Assembly (NCBI GenBank): GCA_050250915.1
Contig: JBFWNT010000010.1
Coordinates: 74,713-138,712 of the forward strand
DNA length: 64,000 bases
Direction of reading: 5' to 3'
Source of the DNA: Miltoncostaea sp050250915
GTDB taxonomy: Bacteria; Actinomycetota; Thermoleophilia; Miltoncostaeales; Miltoncostaeaceae
The notes under the pieces are model-generated. The model saw only the letters and a list, made by a program, of their open reading frames with translations, searched no databases and was not told the origin of the DNA. Each line of letters begins with the position of its first letter. Position 1 is the stretch's first letter. The position numbers and the translations under genes were made by a program. Shown here piece after piece: positions 9,137 through 17,823 of the stretch.

Positions 9137-10405
9137 GTGGCGCCGCGGGTGGAGCTGGCGCTCGGTGGGCGGGCCGCCGCGACCGCCCGTTACCTGACGT
9201 GGGCCCCCACGCCGGCGACGCTCCGCGTGACCGACCCGGACGGCGCGACCGCGCCGATCCGCGTGCGGGTGCGCACCCGCCCTGGGTCGAAGGGCCGGCA
9301 CTGGTTCCGCACGGCCCCGGCGGCGTCGCCCACCACGGAGCTCACCCTGAACCTGGCGGTCGACGGGACGCCGTCGCCGTTCCTGCTGTCGGGGCGGTTC
9401 GGGTTCCCGAGCGCGGCCGACGGCGACGCCGTGCTCCAGGTCCGGCTCGCGACCGGGCTCACGGTGATCGCGGCGATCCCCACCATGGTGCGGATCCGCA
9501 AGGACGCCGAGGCGCTCACGACGGCCGAGCGCAATCGCTTCCTGAGCGCGCTCGCCCTGCTCAACAACGCCGGCCTGGGCATCTTCCGCCAGTTCCGCGA
9601 CTCCCACACGCTGGTGGCGCAGGAGGAGGCGCACGGCCGCGACGGGTTCTGGCCGTGGCACCGGGCCTTCATGCTCGACCTGGAGCGGGAGCTCCAGGCG
9701 CTCGACCCCTCGGTGACCCTCCCCTACTGGCGGTTCGACCGGCCCAGCCCGAAGCTGTTCACGCCGGCGTTCATCGGCGGTCCGGGGCCGACGGTCGCGG
9801 TGATCGCGCCCACCAACCCGCTGGTGGCGTGGCGCACCGACAACCAGGCGGGGATCCCGCGCACGCCGCAGTTCGACCCGGCCACGAGCCGGGCGAGCGA
9901 CCCGGGGTTCGGGCCCGTCTCGCTGGAGGCGGTCACCACCGGGTCGGCGGTGCCCCACACGCAGCTGCGCCCGGTCTTCGAGACCGAGCCGCACGGGCGG
10001 GCGCACACCAGCTTCGAGGGCGTCATCAGCCGCATCCCGTCGGCGGCCCGCGACCCGCTGTTCTTCCTGCTGCACAGCAACGTGGACCGCCTGTGGGCGA
10101 AGTGGCAGTGGTTCCAGGACCGGTGGGACGTGACCGCGTCGCCCACCTACCGCTACCGCGGCGCCGCCGGCCAGCCGGGGTCGACGCGGATCGGCCACAA
10201 CGCGCGCGACACGATGTGGCCGTGGAACGGCGTGACGGGCGGCACCCGCCCGCCGACGGCGCCGCGCACTCCGTTCCCCGCCTCACCGGCCGCGACCGCC
10301 CCCTCGGCGACCCCGACGGTGGGCGACATGATCGACTTCCAGGGACACGCGGACCCGGCGCGACGGCTGGGGTTCGACTACGACGACGTCCCGTACGAGG
10401 CGTAG
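9137..10405 (+). CDS. tyrosinase-family type 3 copper oxidase
   Basis: A 422-residue protein of the tyrosinase family, which hydroxylates or oxidises phenols using a coupled two-copper centre. Copper site A would use His157, His166 and His175 (SHTLV, EEAHG, WPWHRAFM). Site B would use His286 and His290 (HGRAH) and His313 (FFLLHSNVDRLW). About 115 residues of mostly beta-type sequence precede the copper domain, which bacterial tyrosinases usually lack. There is no signal peptide, so it is probably cytosolic or exported by an unusual route. The GTG start follows a GGAGGG. It heads a three-gene operon with a HEAT-repeat protein and a SCO1-like fusion. Confidence 0.9.
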   Translation: MAPRVELALGGRAAATARYLTWAPTPATLRVTDPDGATAPIRVRVRTRPGSKGRHWFRTAPAASPTTELTLNLAVDGTPSPFLLSGRFGFPSAADGDAVLQVRLATGLTVIAAIPTMVRIRKDAEALTTAERNRFLSALALLNNAGLGIFRQFRDSHTLVAQEEAHGRDGFWPWHRAFMLDLERELQALDPSVTLPYWRFDRPSPKLFTPAFIGGPGPTVAVIAPTNPLVAWRTDNQAGIPRTPQFDPATSRASDPGFGPVSLEAVTTGSAVPHTQLRPVFETEPHGRAHTSFEGVISRIPSAARDPLFFLLHSNVDRLWAKWQWFQDRWDVTASPTYRYRGAAGQPGSTRIGHNARDTMWPWNGVTGGTRPPTAPRTPFPASPAATAPSATPTVGDMIDFQGHADPARRLGFDYDDVPYEA

Positions 10406-10419
10406 ACGGGAGGCCGGCC

Positions 10420-11340
10420 GTGGGCGACATCGACCGCTATCGCGAGCAGTACGCGGAGGAGATGCGCGGCGACGCGGCGCGCCACGCCGCGCGGGCCCGG
10501 CCCACGGAGGCGGCGGTCGCCTCGATCGGCGACCCGGCGCGACCGGCCGCGGAGCGCGTGGCCGCGATCGCCGCCGCCAGCCCGGGCGCCGTGGCGCGGC
10601 CGGGGCTCATCGACCTGCTCATCCGCATCCTCCGCGACCCGCAGGAGGACCCGGTGGTGCGCAGGGCCGCGCTCTCCGCGCTCCAGGAGAACTCGTTCGC
10701 GGCGGCGGAGTTCGGCCCGTGGGCGGCCCCGTGGACGGAGGCGCTGCGCGACGTCGTCACCGACGACGACCGGGCCCTGCGTACGCGTGCGCTCGACATC
10801 CTGGCGCTGGAGGGCGACGAGTACGCGCAGCGGCTGCTCACGGACGGGCTGCGCGACCCCCGGCGGGCGCTGGTGCCGCCGGCGAAGGCGCTGCGGATGA
10901 TCGGGTACGACGTCCACGCCGAGCAGTACGACCTGCTGCGCCACCTCGCGGCGAACGCGAAGCAGAAGACGGTGCGCAACCAGGCCCTGCGGCTGCTGGC
11001 GGCCGACGGCGCGTCGAAGGACATGTTCGCCCGCATCGCCGCCGACCGGGACGAGGACGCCACCGCCCGGGCGACCGCCGCCGTCGCGCTCCAGGGCCTG
11101 GCGCCCGACGAGTTCGCGGCCCTCGCGCGCGACGTGGTGCAGGACGACGACGATGACGACCGGGTCCGCGCCACGGTGGTCACCGCGCTCGCGCACGGCC
11201 CCGGCGACGTGGACCCGCCGACCGCCGACAAGGTGCGCGCCCTGGCCGAGGCGCCGGCGCCCCCGAGGGCCGCGCCGGCGTCGGCCCGCCAGCTGCGGAC
11301 GTCGGCGAAGCACTTCATGCGGGTCACGGAGCCGGAGTGA
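10420..11340 (+). CDS. HEAT-repeat protein of the copper module
   Basis: A 306-residue protein made largely of repeated helical pairs (for example DPVVRRAALSALQ, DDRALRTRALDILALEG, QKTVRNQALRLLA, ATARATAAVALQGLA), typical of HEAT or PBS-lyase-type repeats that form a curved binding scaffold. It has no signal peptide and no catalytic motif. The GTG start follows GGGAGG and lies 14 bases after the tyrosinase stop. The last codons overlap the next gene by four bases. I infer that it binds the oxidase or its copper donor. Confidence 0.85.
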   Translation: MGDIDRYREQYAEEMRGDAARHAARARPTEAAVASIGDPARPAAERVAAIAAASPGAVARPGLIDLLIRILRDPQEDPVVRRAALSALQENSFAAAEFGPWAAPWTEALRDVVTDDDRALRTRALDILALEGDEYAQRLLTDGLRDPRRALVPPAKALRMIGYDVHAEQYDLLRHLAANAKQKTVRNQALRLLAADGASKDMFARIAADRDEDATARATAAVALQGLAPDEFAALARDVVQDDDDDDRVRATVVTALAHGPGDVDPPTADKVRALAEAPAPPRAAPASARQLRTSAKHFMRVTEPE

Positions 11341-12452
11341 CCGAGGAGGACGTCGCGGCGCTCGTCGCCGACGTGCGGGCCGGCCGGTCGCCGCAGGCGG
11401 AGCTCCTGCCCCTGCTGCGTGAGGACTCCCCGGCGTACGACGGGCGCGGGTCGGCGGGGGCGGGCCGGATCCGGGCCTGGGTGATGGCGGCCTTCGGCGA
11501 CGTCGGATGCCCTCCCGCGGCCGAGCCGGTGGTCCTGGCCGAGCTGGAGCGGGAGCAGGACGCGCAGCTGCTGGCCGCGGCGGCGCGGGCGGTGCGCGGG
11601 ATGGCCGACCCGGGCGACGAGGTCGCGGCGGCGCTCGTGACCGCGCTGCGGCGCCTGCCGGCGGGAGACCGCCCCGTGAGCTTCGACGGGATCCGGCCGG
11701 ACTGGCCGGCCGCGGACGCCACCACCGTCGTGGCCGAGCTGGTGGGCGCGCTGGCATGGCTGGGCCCGCGCGCCGCACCGGTGCGGTCCGACCTGGAGGC
11801 GTTGCGGGTGACCCACGGGCCCACCTGGGGCGCCGACGTGCGACGGGCCCTGGACGACGTGGTGGCGGCGCTCCCCGTCCACGAAGGCGCCTGCTGCGGC
11901 CACCCCGCAGCGCCCGCGCGGCCGGCGGCCGCGGCCCCGGGCACGCGCATCGCCGACGCCCTCCTGGAGGACCAGGACGGGGCGCGGACCACGTTCGGCG
12001 CCGCCTTCCGGGGCCGTCCGAGCGCCCTCGCGTTCTTCTACACCCGGTGCGAGAACCCGGAGAAGTGCTCGCTGACCATCACGCGCCTGGCGGAGTTGCA
12101 GGCGGCGCTCGAGGAGGCCGGCCTGCGGGAGCGCGCGAACGTCGCCGCGCTGACCTACGACCCGGCCCACGACCTGCCGCACCGCCTGCGGCGGTACGGT
12201 GAGGCACGCGGCCTGCGGTTCGGCCCCCGGGCGCGCATGTTCCGCGCCGAGCACGACCACGAGGCGATCCGTCGCCACTTCGCCCTGCGGGTGGGCTACG
12301 CGGGGTCGCTGGTGAACCGGCACGCCGTCGAGCTGTTCGTGCTGGGGCCCGACGCGGAGCCCGCGCTGGCCTGGTCCGGCCGGCCCTGGGACACGCGCGA
12401 CGTCGTGGCCGCCCTGGCGGCCCGGGCCGCCGATGCCACCCCGCGGCCCTAG
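11337..12452 (+). CDS. HEAT-like/SCO1-SenC fusion, likely copper chaperone
   Basis: This 371-residue protein fuses a helical N-terminal half (about residues 1-180, HEAT-like) to a SCO1/SenC thioredoxin-fold domain (about 205-365). The copper-binding cysteines are Cys238 and Cys244 in FFYTRCENPEKCS, a C-x5-C spacing found in some SCO relatives in place of C-x3-C, and the third ligand is His329 in VNRHAVELFV. The linker carries HEGACCGHP (182-190), another possible metal site. It has no signal peptide or membrane anchor, unlike standard SCO1. GTG start, four-base overlap with the HEAT-repeat gene. I infer that it delivers copper to the tyrosinase. Confidence 0.82.
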   Translation: MTEEDVAALVADVRAGRSPQAELLPLLREDSPAYDGRGSAGAGRIRAWVMAAFGDVGCPPAAEPVVLAELEREQDAQLLAAAARAVRGMADPGDEVAAALVTALRRLPAGDRPVSFDGIRPDWPAADATTVVAELVGALAWLGPRAAPVRSDLEALRVTHGPTWGADVRRALDDVVAALPVHEGACCGHPAAPARPAAAAPGTRIADALLEDQDGARTTFGAAFRGRPSALAFFYTRCENPEKCSLTITRLAELQAALEEAGLRERANVAALTYDPAHDLPHRLRRYGEARGLRFGPRARMFRAEHDHEAIRRHFALRVGYAGSLVNRHAVELFVLGPDAEPALAWSGRPWDTRDVVAALAARAADATPRP

Positions 12453-13699
12453 GGCAGCCGCCCCGCCTCGCCGGTCCGCTCGCGGAGCCACGCGGCGTGG
12501 GCCGCGGTCAGCTGACCGCGGCGCAGGCGCCACGACCAGTTGCCCCGGGCGCGGCCGGGGGTGTTCATGCGGGCCGCGGCGCCGAGGCCCAGGACGTCCT
12601 GGGCCGTGACGATCGCCAGTCCCGCCGGGGAGCCGAGCGTCATGCGGATGAGCATCCGGTGAGGCGGCTCGCCCTCCACGCCGCGCCGGGCGGCCGCCGC
12701 CGTCATGGCGGCGCGGGACGCGTCGCCGGCCGACGCCCACCAGCCGACGGCGGTGTCGTTGTCGTGCGTGCCGGCGTAGGCGACGCAGCGCACGGGGTGG
12801 TTCCCGGGCAGGTGCGGGTTGCGGGGCCCGCCGGGCACCGCGAACTGGACGACCCGCATCCCCGGCAGCCCCAGGCCGGCGATGAGGCGGTGGACGGGCT
12901 CGGTGATGACGCCCAGGTCCTCGGCCACCAGCGACAGGGGGCCGAGCTCCCGCAGGGCCGCCTCGATGGGGGCGCCGCCCGGGCCGCGGAGCCAGCGGCC
13001 GTTGCGCGCCGTGCGGTCGCCCCTCGGGACGCCCCAGAACGACGTGAACGCGCGGAAGTGGTCGATCCGCACCGCGTCGTGCAGGTCGCGCGAGCGGCCG
13101 AGGCGCGCGACCCACCAGGCGTAGCCCTCCTCGCGCATCGCCCGCCAGTCGTATGTCGGGTTGCCCCACAGCTGGCCGGAGGCGCTGAACGCGTCCGGCG
13201 GGACGCCCGCGACCACGTCGTCGCGGAACAATCCGGGGTGGGCGCGGACGTCGGCGCCACGGGGCGCGACGTAGAAGGGCAGGTCGCCCATGATCCGCAC
13301 GCCGCGATCGGCGGCGTACGCCCGCAGCGCGCCCCACTCCCGCTCGAAGCGCACCTGATCCTCCAGCGCGCCATCGCCGGCGAACCGGATCCACCCCTCG
13401 ATCCAGGCGGCGTTGCGCTCCCGGAAGTCCGCCGCCTGGGCGGATGCGACGCGGGCCCGCGGCCGCGCGAGCAGCCCCGGCCAGCCCGCGAACGCCGACG
13501 GGCTCTTGTAGGGCGAGCCGTGCCGGTCGGGCGGCGTGAGCGGCAGGATCTGCCACCACGACTGCCCCGCCGTGGCCAGCCAGTCGACGAACCGCAGCGC
13601 CTCGGGCCCCAGGCGCCCGCCCGGCAGCGACGTGACGTGCAGCAGCACGCCGGAGCGCCGTGCCGCCGTCGCGTCCTGCGGTGTCGCGGTCGGCGGCAT
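12449..13699 (-). CDS. malQ: 4-alpha-glucanotransferase (amylomaltase)
   Basis: MalQ transfers maltosyl or longer glucan segments between maltodextrins and releases glucose. The GH77 catalytic residues are visible: nucleophile Asp213 in VRIDHFRAF, acid/base Glu260 in VAEDLG, and Asp313 in THDNDT. At 416 residues it is a short form, near the Thermus-type size with little or no insert. It is convergent with the SCO1-like gene (four-base overlap of stops) and divergent from glgE with only 18 bases between the start codons, so the two promoters overlap and may be coregulated. Confidence 0.94.
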   Translation of the reverse strand: MPPTATPQDATAARRSGVLLHVTSLPGGRLGPEALRFVDWLATAGQSWWQILPLTPPDRHGSPYKSPSAFAGWPGLLARPRARVASAQAADFRERNAAWIEGWIRFAGDGALEDQVRFEREWGALRAYAADRGVRIMGDLPFYVAPRGADVRAHPGLFRDDVVAGVPPDAFSASGQLWGNPTYDWRAMREEGYAWWVARLGRSRDLHDAVRIDHFRAFTSFWGVPRGDRTARNGRWLRGPGGAPIEAALRELGPLSLVAEDLGVITEPVHRLIAGLGLPGMRVVQFAVPGGPRNPHLPGNHPVRCVAYAGTHDNDTAVGWWASAGDASRAAMTAAAARRGVEGEPPHRMLIRMTLGSPAGLAIVTAQDVLGLGAAARMNTPGRARGNWSWRLRRGQLTAAHAAWLRERTGEAGRLP

Positions 13700-13705
13700 C
13701 GGGAA

Positions 13706-13711
13706 AGGCTA
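13706..13711 (-). promoter_or_regulatory. leaderless -10 box for malQ
   Basis: TAGCCT on the minus strand, six bases before the malQ ATG. On the other strand a TACGCT at 13710-13715 overlaps it and faces glgE, so the malQ/glgE divergent control region is unusually short. Confidence 0.45.
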
Positions 13712-13717
13712 CGCTGA

Positions 13718-15640
13718 GTGACGCCCGTGCCCGCCACCACGCCCCGCACGCAGCCCTCGCGGATCCAGATCCACGACGTCCTCCCCGCCGTCGAGGGTGG
13801 ACGCTGGCCGGTGAAGCGCTCCCAGGGCGACGACGTGGTGGTGCAGTGCGACATCGTCCGCGACGGCCACGAGCAGCTGCGCGCCGTGGTGCGCCACCGC
13901 CCACCGGGCGAGGAGGCGTTCCGCGAGGAGCCGATGACGCAGCTCACCCCCGACCGGTGGGTGGGGACCTTCACGACCGGCGCGCTGGGCCTCCACGTGT
14001 TCCAGGTGGAGGTGTGGGTCGACCAGATGGCGTCGTGGCGGTCCGAGGTGGAGCGCAAGCTGGCCGCCGGCCAGGAGGACCTGGACGGGGAGATGCTGGA
14101 GGGCGCCGCGCTGCATGAGGCGGCGGCGGCGCGCTTGAAGGGCGCGGGCCGCACGGCGGTGAAGGGCGCGGCGATCGCGTTGCGCGGCGAGGGCACGGCG
14201 GTCGACCGGGCGGCGCCCGCCCTGTCGGAGGACACGATGGCGGCGCTCGACGGCGCCGCCGGCCGGCCCGAGCGCACCCGCTCCGAGCTCTACCGGGTGG
14301 ACGTCGACCGGGAGCGCGCCCGGATGGGCGCCTGGTACGAGCTGTTCCCGCGGTCGTGGGGCGGGCTCACGGGCGTGGCCGAGGCGATCCCCGGCCTGGC
14401 CCACCTGGGCTTCGACGTCGTCTACCTCCCGCCGATCCACCCCATCGGCGAGACCCATCGCAAGGGCCGCAACAACGCGCCCGTCGCGCAGCCGGGCGAG
14501 CCCGGCAGCCCCTGGGCGATCGGCAACGCGGACGGCGGGCACACCGCGGTGGAGCCCGCCATCGGGACCCTCGAGGACCTGGAGGCGCTGGTGCGGACGG
14601 CGGCCGATTACGGCGTCGAGATCGCCCTCGACTTCGCCATCCAGTGCTCCCCGGACCACCCGTGGCTGGCCGAGCACCCCGAGTGGTTCCACCGCCGTCC
14701 CGACGGGACGCTGAAGTACGCCGAGAACCCGCCCAAGCGGTACCAGGACATCTACAACGTCAACTTCGCGTCGGACGACTGGGCGGCCCTCTGGGAGGAG
14801 CTGCGCGCGGCGGTGGTGTTCTGGGTGGAGCGCGGCGTCCGCATCTTCCGCGTCGACAACCCCCACACCAAGCCGATCGGCTTCTGGGAGTGGCTCATCC
14901 GCACGGTCCGCGAGGAGCACCCCGACGTGGTGTTCCTGGCCGAGGCGTTCACGAGCCCGGCACGGATGTACGCCCTCGCGAAGGCCGGCTTCAGCCAGTC
15001 CTACACCTACTTCACGTGGAAGAACTCCGCGGCGGAGCTGCGCGAGTACGTGGAGGAGCTGGCCGGCCCGGCGAAGGACTACTTCCGGCCGAACTTCTTC
15101 GTGAACACGCCGGACATCCTCCACGAGTACCTCCAGACCGGCGGCCGGCCCGCATTCGAGGCGCGGCTGATCCTGGCGGCGACCCTCTCGCCCAGCTACG
15201 GCGTCTACTCCGGCTACGAGAACCTGGAGGGGATCCCCGTCCAGGAGGGCAGCGAGGAGTACCTCGACTCCGAGAAGTACGAGGCGAAGGACCGCCACCT
15301 GGACGGGCCGCTCCTGCCCCTCATGCGGCGCCTCAACGAGATCCGCCGCGCGTCGCCCCCGCTCGGGCGCATCGACGTCCGCTTCCTGGAGACGGCCAAC
15401 CCCGCCCTGCTGGCCTACGCCAAGGGCACGGGCGAGGGCGCGATCGTGTGCGTGGTCAACACCGACCCGTTCCACGCGCAGGAGGGCATCGCGCTGATCC
15501 CCGACGACATGGGTCCGGCGGCGGCCTTCAGGGTTCGCGAGCTGATCACCGGGGACATCTACCACTGGTCGACCGGCGCCAACTACGTGCGCCTGGACCC
15601 GGCCGTGACCACCGCACACGTCCTGAGGGTGGAGTCATGA
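13718..15640 (+). CDS. glgE: maltosyltransferase GlgE
   Basis: GlgE extends alpha-1,4-glucans with maltosyl units from maltose 1-phosphate. The 640-residue product has the N-terminal beta-sandwich plus dimerisation helix region (about 1-200), then a GH13 barrel with LYPPIHPIG-like substrate loop (YLPPIHPIGETHRKGRNN), the nucleophile Asp380 in IFRVDNPHTKP and acid/base Glu409 in FLAEAF. HPWLAEHPEWF and KYAENPPKRYQDIYN are GlgE hallmarks. The GTG at 13718 is used as start; another GTG is three codons downstream. It opens the glgE-glgB-treZ-glgX-treY operon, whose genes all overlap by a few bases. Confidence 0.97.
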   Translation: MTPVPATTPRTQPSRIQIHDVLPAVEGGRWPVKRSQGDDVVVQCDIVRDGHEQLRAVVRHRPPGEEAFREEPMTQLTPDRWVGTFTTGALGLHVFQVEVWVDQMASWRSEVERKLAAGQEDLDGEMLEGAALHEAAAARLKGAGRTAVKGAAIALRGEGTAVDRAAPALSEDTMAALDGAAGRPERTRSELYRVDVDRERARMGAWYELFPRSWGGLTGVAEAIPGLAHLGFDVVYLPPIHPIGETHRKGRNNAPVAQPGEPGSPWAIGNADGGHTAVEPAIGTLEDLEALVRTAADYGVEIALDFAIQCSPDHPWLAEHPEWFHRRPDGTLKYAENPPKRYQDIYNVNFASDDWAALWEELRAAVVFWVERGVRIFRVDNPHTKPIGFWEWLIRTVREEHPDVVFLAEAFTSPARMYALAKAGFSQSYTYFTWKNSAAELREYVEELAGPAKDYFRPNFFVNTPDILHEYLQTGGRPAFEARLILAATLSPSYGVYSGYENLEGIPVQEGSEEYLDSEKYEAKDRHLDGPLLPLMRRLNEIRRASPPLGRIDVRFLETANPALLAYAKGTGEGAIVCVVNTDPFHAQEGIALIPDDMGPAAAFRVRELITGDIYHWSTGANYVRLDPAVTTAHVLRVES

Positions 15641-17823
15641 GCAGCACCCAGACCGGCGTCGAGCGCGACATCACGCTGCTCGCGGCCCGCGACCACCACG
15701 AGCCCCACCGGGTGCTCGGCGCCCACCCCACCCCCGACGGCGTGGTGGTGCGCGTCTGGTGGCCCGAGGCCGAGCGGGTGCGGGTGATCGTGGACGGCGG
15801 CGAGCCCATGGACCTGCCGCACCGCGCGTCGGGCCTGTGGGAGGCCGTGATCCCCGGCGCGACCAACGTGCCGCGCTACGAGGTGGAGGTGACCCACCAG
15901 GGCCGCGTGGTGCGCACGCGCGACCCGTACACCTTCCTCCCCACCCTCGGCGAGCTGGACCTGCACCTGGTGGGCGAGGGCCGCCACCACGACCTGTGGG
16001 AGCGCCTCGGCGCGCACGTGCGGACCGTCGACGGCGCCGAGGGCACGGCGTTCTCGGTGTGGGCGCCGTCGGCGCGATCGGTGAGCGTCGTCGGCGACTG
16101 GAACGCGTGGGACGGCCGCGTGCACCCGATGCGCTCACTCGGCGCCTCGGGGATCTGGGAGCTGTTCCTGCCGGGGGTCGCCCCCGGCGCCCACTACAAG
16201 TACGAGATCCGCGGCGCCGACGGCGGTCTGCGCCTGAAGGCCGACCCCATGGCGGCGGCCGCGGAGATGCCGCCGCGCACCGCCTCCACCGTGTTCGAGT
16301 CGGGCCACCAGTGGCGCGACGGGGCGTGGCTCGAGGCGCGCGCCGGCAGGCGGCCGCACGCCGAGCCCGTGTCGATCTACGAGGTCCACCTCGGGTCGTG
16401 GCGCTGGAACACCGACGAGGGCAACCGCCCCCTGACCTACCGCGAGCTGGGTGACGAGCTGGGCGACTACGCCCGCGACATGGGCTTCACCCACGTCGAG
16501 CTGCTGCCGGTGATGGCCCACCCGTTCTCCGGGTCGTGGGGCTACCAGGTGACGTCCTACTTCGCGCCGACCCCCACGCTGGGGACGCCGGACGACCTGC
16601 GGGAGATGATCGACCGGATCCACGAGCGCGGCGTCGGCGTGCTCCTGGACTGGGTGCCCGCCCACTTCCCGCGCGACGAGTTCGCCCTCTCACAGTTCGA
16701 CGGCACGGCGCTGTACGAGCACGCCGACCCCCGCCGCGGCGCCCATCCGGACTGGGGGACGCTGATCTTCAACTTCGGCCGCAACGAGGTGCGCAACTTC
16801 CTCACGGCCAGCGCCCTCTACTGGCTCGAGGAGTACCACGCCGACGGCATCCGCGTGGACGCCGTCGCGTCGATGCTCTACCGCGACTACTCGCGCGCCG
16901 CCGGCGAGTGGCTGCCCAACGAGTACGGCGGCCGCGAGGACTTCGAGGCGATCGGCTTCCTGCGGGAGATGAACGAGGTCACCCACGGCGCGGTGCCCGG
17001 GATCATCAACGCCGCCGAGGAGTCGACCGCCTGGCCGGCCGTCTCGCGCCCCACGGACTCCGGCGGCCTGGGCTTCGACCTGAAGTGGAACATGGGTTGG
17101 ATGCACGACACCCTCGACTACTTCTCGAAGGACCCGATCCACCGGCGCTACCACCACGACGAGCTCACGTTCAGCCTCGTCTACGCGTTCACCGAGCAGT
17201 TCGTGCTGCCGCTGTCGCACGACGAGGTGGTGCACGGCAAGGGCTCGCTGCTGTCGAAGATGCCGGGCGACGACTGGCAGAAGCACGCCAACCTGCGCTC
17301 GCTCTACGGATACATGTGGGCCCACCCCGGCAAGAAGCTCCTGTTCATGGGCGGCGAGCTGGCCCAGGAGCAGGAGTGGAGCCATGTGCGCTCCCTCGAC
17401 TGGCACCTGGCCGAGAGCCCCCGGCACGGCGGCGTGCAGCGCCTGGTGCGCGACCTGAACCACGTGTACCGCGACCACCCGCAGCTGTGGGAGCTCGACT
17501 CCGACCCGGCCGGCTTCCGCTGGCTGGTGGTCGACGACCGCGACGCCAACGTCGTGGCGTTCGCCCGCTTCGACGCGCACGGCCGGGCGCTGGTCGCGGC
17601 CGCCAACCTGTCGCCGGTACCGCGCCCCGCCTACCGCCTGCCGATGCCGCACCCCGGCCGCTGGCGCGAGGTGCTGAACACCGACGCCGACGTCTACGGC
17701 GGCGCCAACCTGGGCAACCTGGGCGTCGTGCACGCCGAGGAGCGCCCGTGGGGCGGCGAGTCCGCCTCGGCCGAGCTGATGCTGCCGCCACTGGGAGTGA
17801 TCTGGCTGTCGCCGGATGAGTGA
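15637..17823 (+). CDS. glgB: 1,4-alpha-glucan branching enzyme
   Basis: GlgB makes the alpha-1,6 branches of glycogen or the GlgE-type glucan. It is 728 residues long with two N-terminal carbohydrate-binding (CBM48) domains, seen as VWAPSARSVSVVGDWN and before it HPTPDGVVVRVW, then the GH13 barrel with Asp408 in IRVDAVASML and Glu461 in NAAEEST, plus DEVVHGKGS. The ATG overlaps the glgE stop (ATGA). Together with GlgE it builds branched glucan directly from maltose 1-phosphate. Confidence 0.98.
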   Translation: MSSTQTGVERDITLLAARDHHEPHRVLGAHPTPDGVVVRVWWPEAERVRVIVDGGEPMDLPHRASGLWEAVIPGATNVPRYEVEVTHQGRVVRTRDPYTFLPTLGELDLHLVGEGRHHDLWERLGAHVRTVDGAEGTAFSVWAPSARSVSVVGDWNAWDGRVHPMRSLGASGIWELFLPGVAPGAHYKYEIRGADGGLRLKADPMAAAAEMPPRTASTVFESGHQWRDGAWLEARAGRRPHAEPVSIYEVHLGSWRWNTDEGNRPLTYRELGDELGDYARDMGFTHVELLPVMAHPFSGSWGYQVTSYFAPTPTLGTPDDLREMIDRIHERGVGVLLDWVPAHFPRDEFALSQFDGTALYEHADPRRGAHPDWGTLIFNFGRNEVRNFLTASALYWLEEYHADGIRVDAVASMLYRDYSRAAGEWLPNEYGGREDFEAIGFLREMNEVTHGAVPGIINAAEESTAWPAVSRPTDSGGLGFDLKWNMGWMHDTLDYFSKDPIHRRYHHDELTFSLVYAFTEQFVLPLSHDEVVHGKGSLLSKMPGDDWQKHANLRSLYGYMWAHPGKKLLFMGGELAQEQEWSHVRSLDWHLAESPRHGGVQRLVRDLNHVYRDHPQLWELDSDPAGFRWLVVDDRDANVVAFARFDAHGRALVAAANLSPVPRPAYRLPMPHPGRWREVLNTDADVYGGANLGNLGVVHAEERPWGGESASAELMLPPLGVIWLSPDE

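Noticed and set aside
10437..13904. A very long open frame on the minus strand across the HEAT and SCO1 genes
   Set aside because: The composition (Arg, Pro and Gly runs) is that of an antisense shadow in GC-rich DNA, and the plus-strand genes are clear family members.
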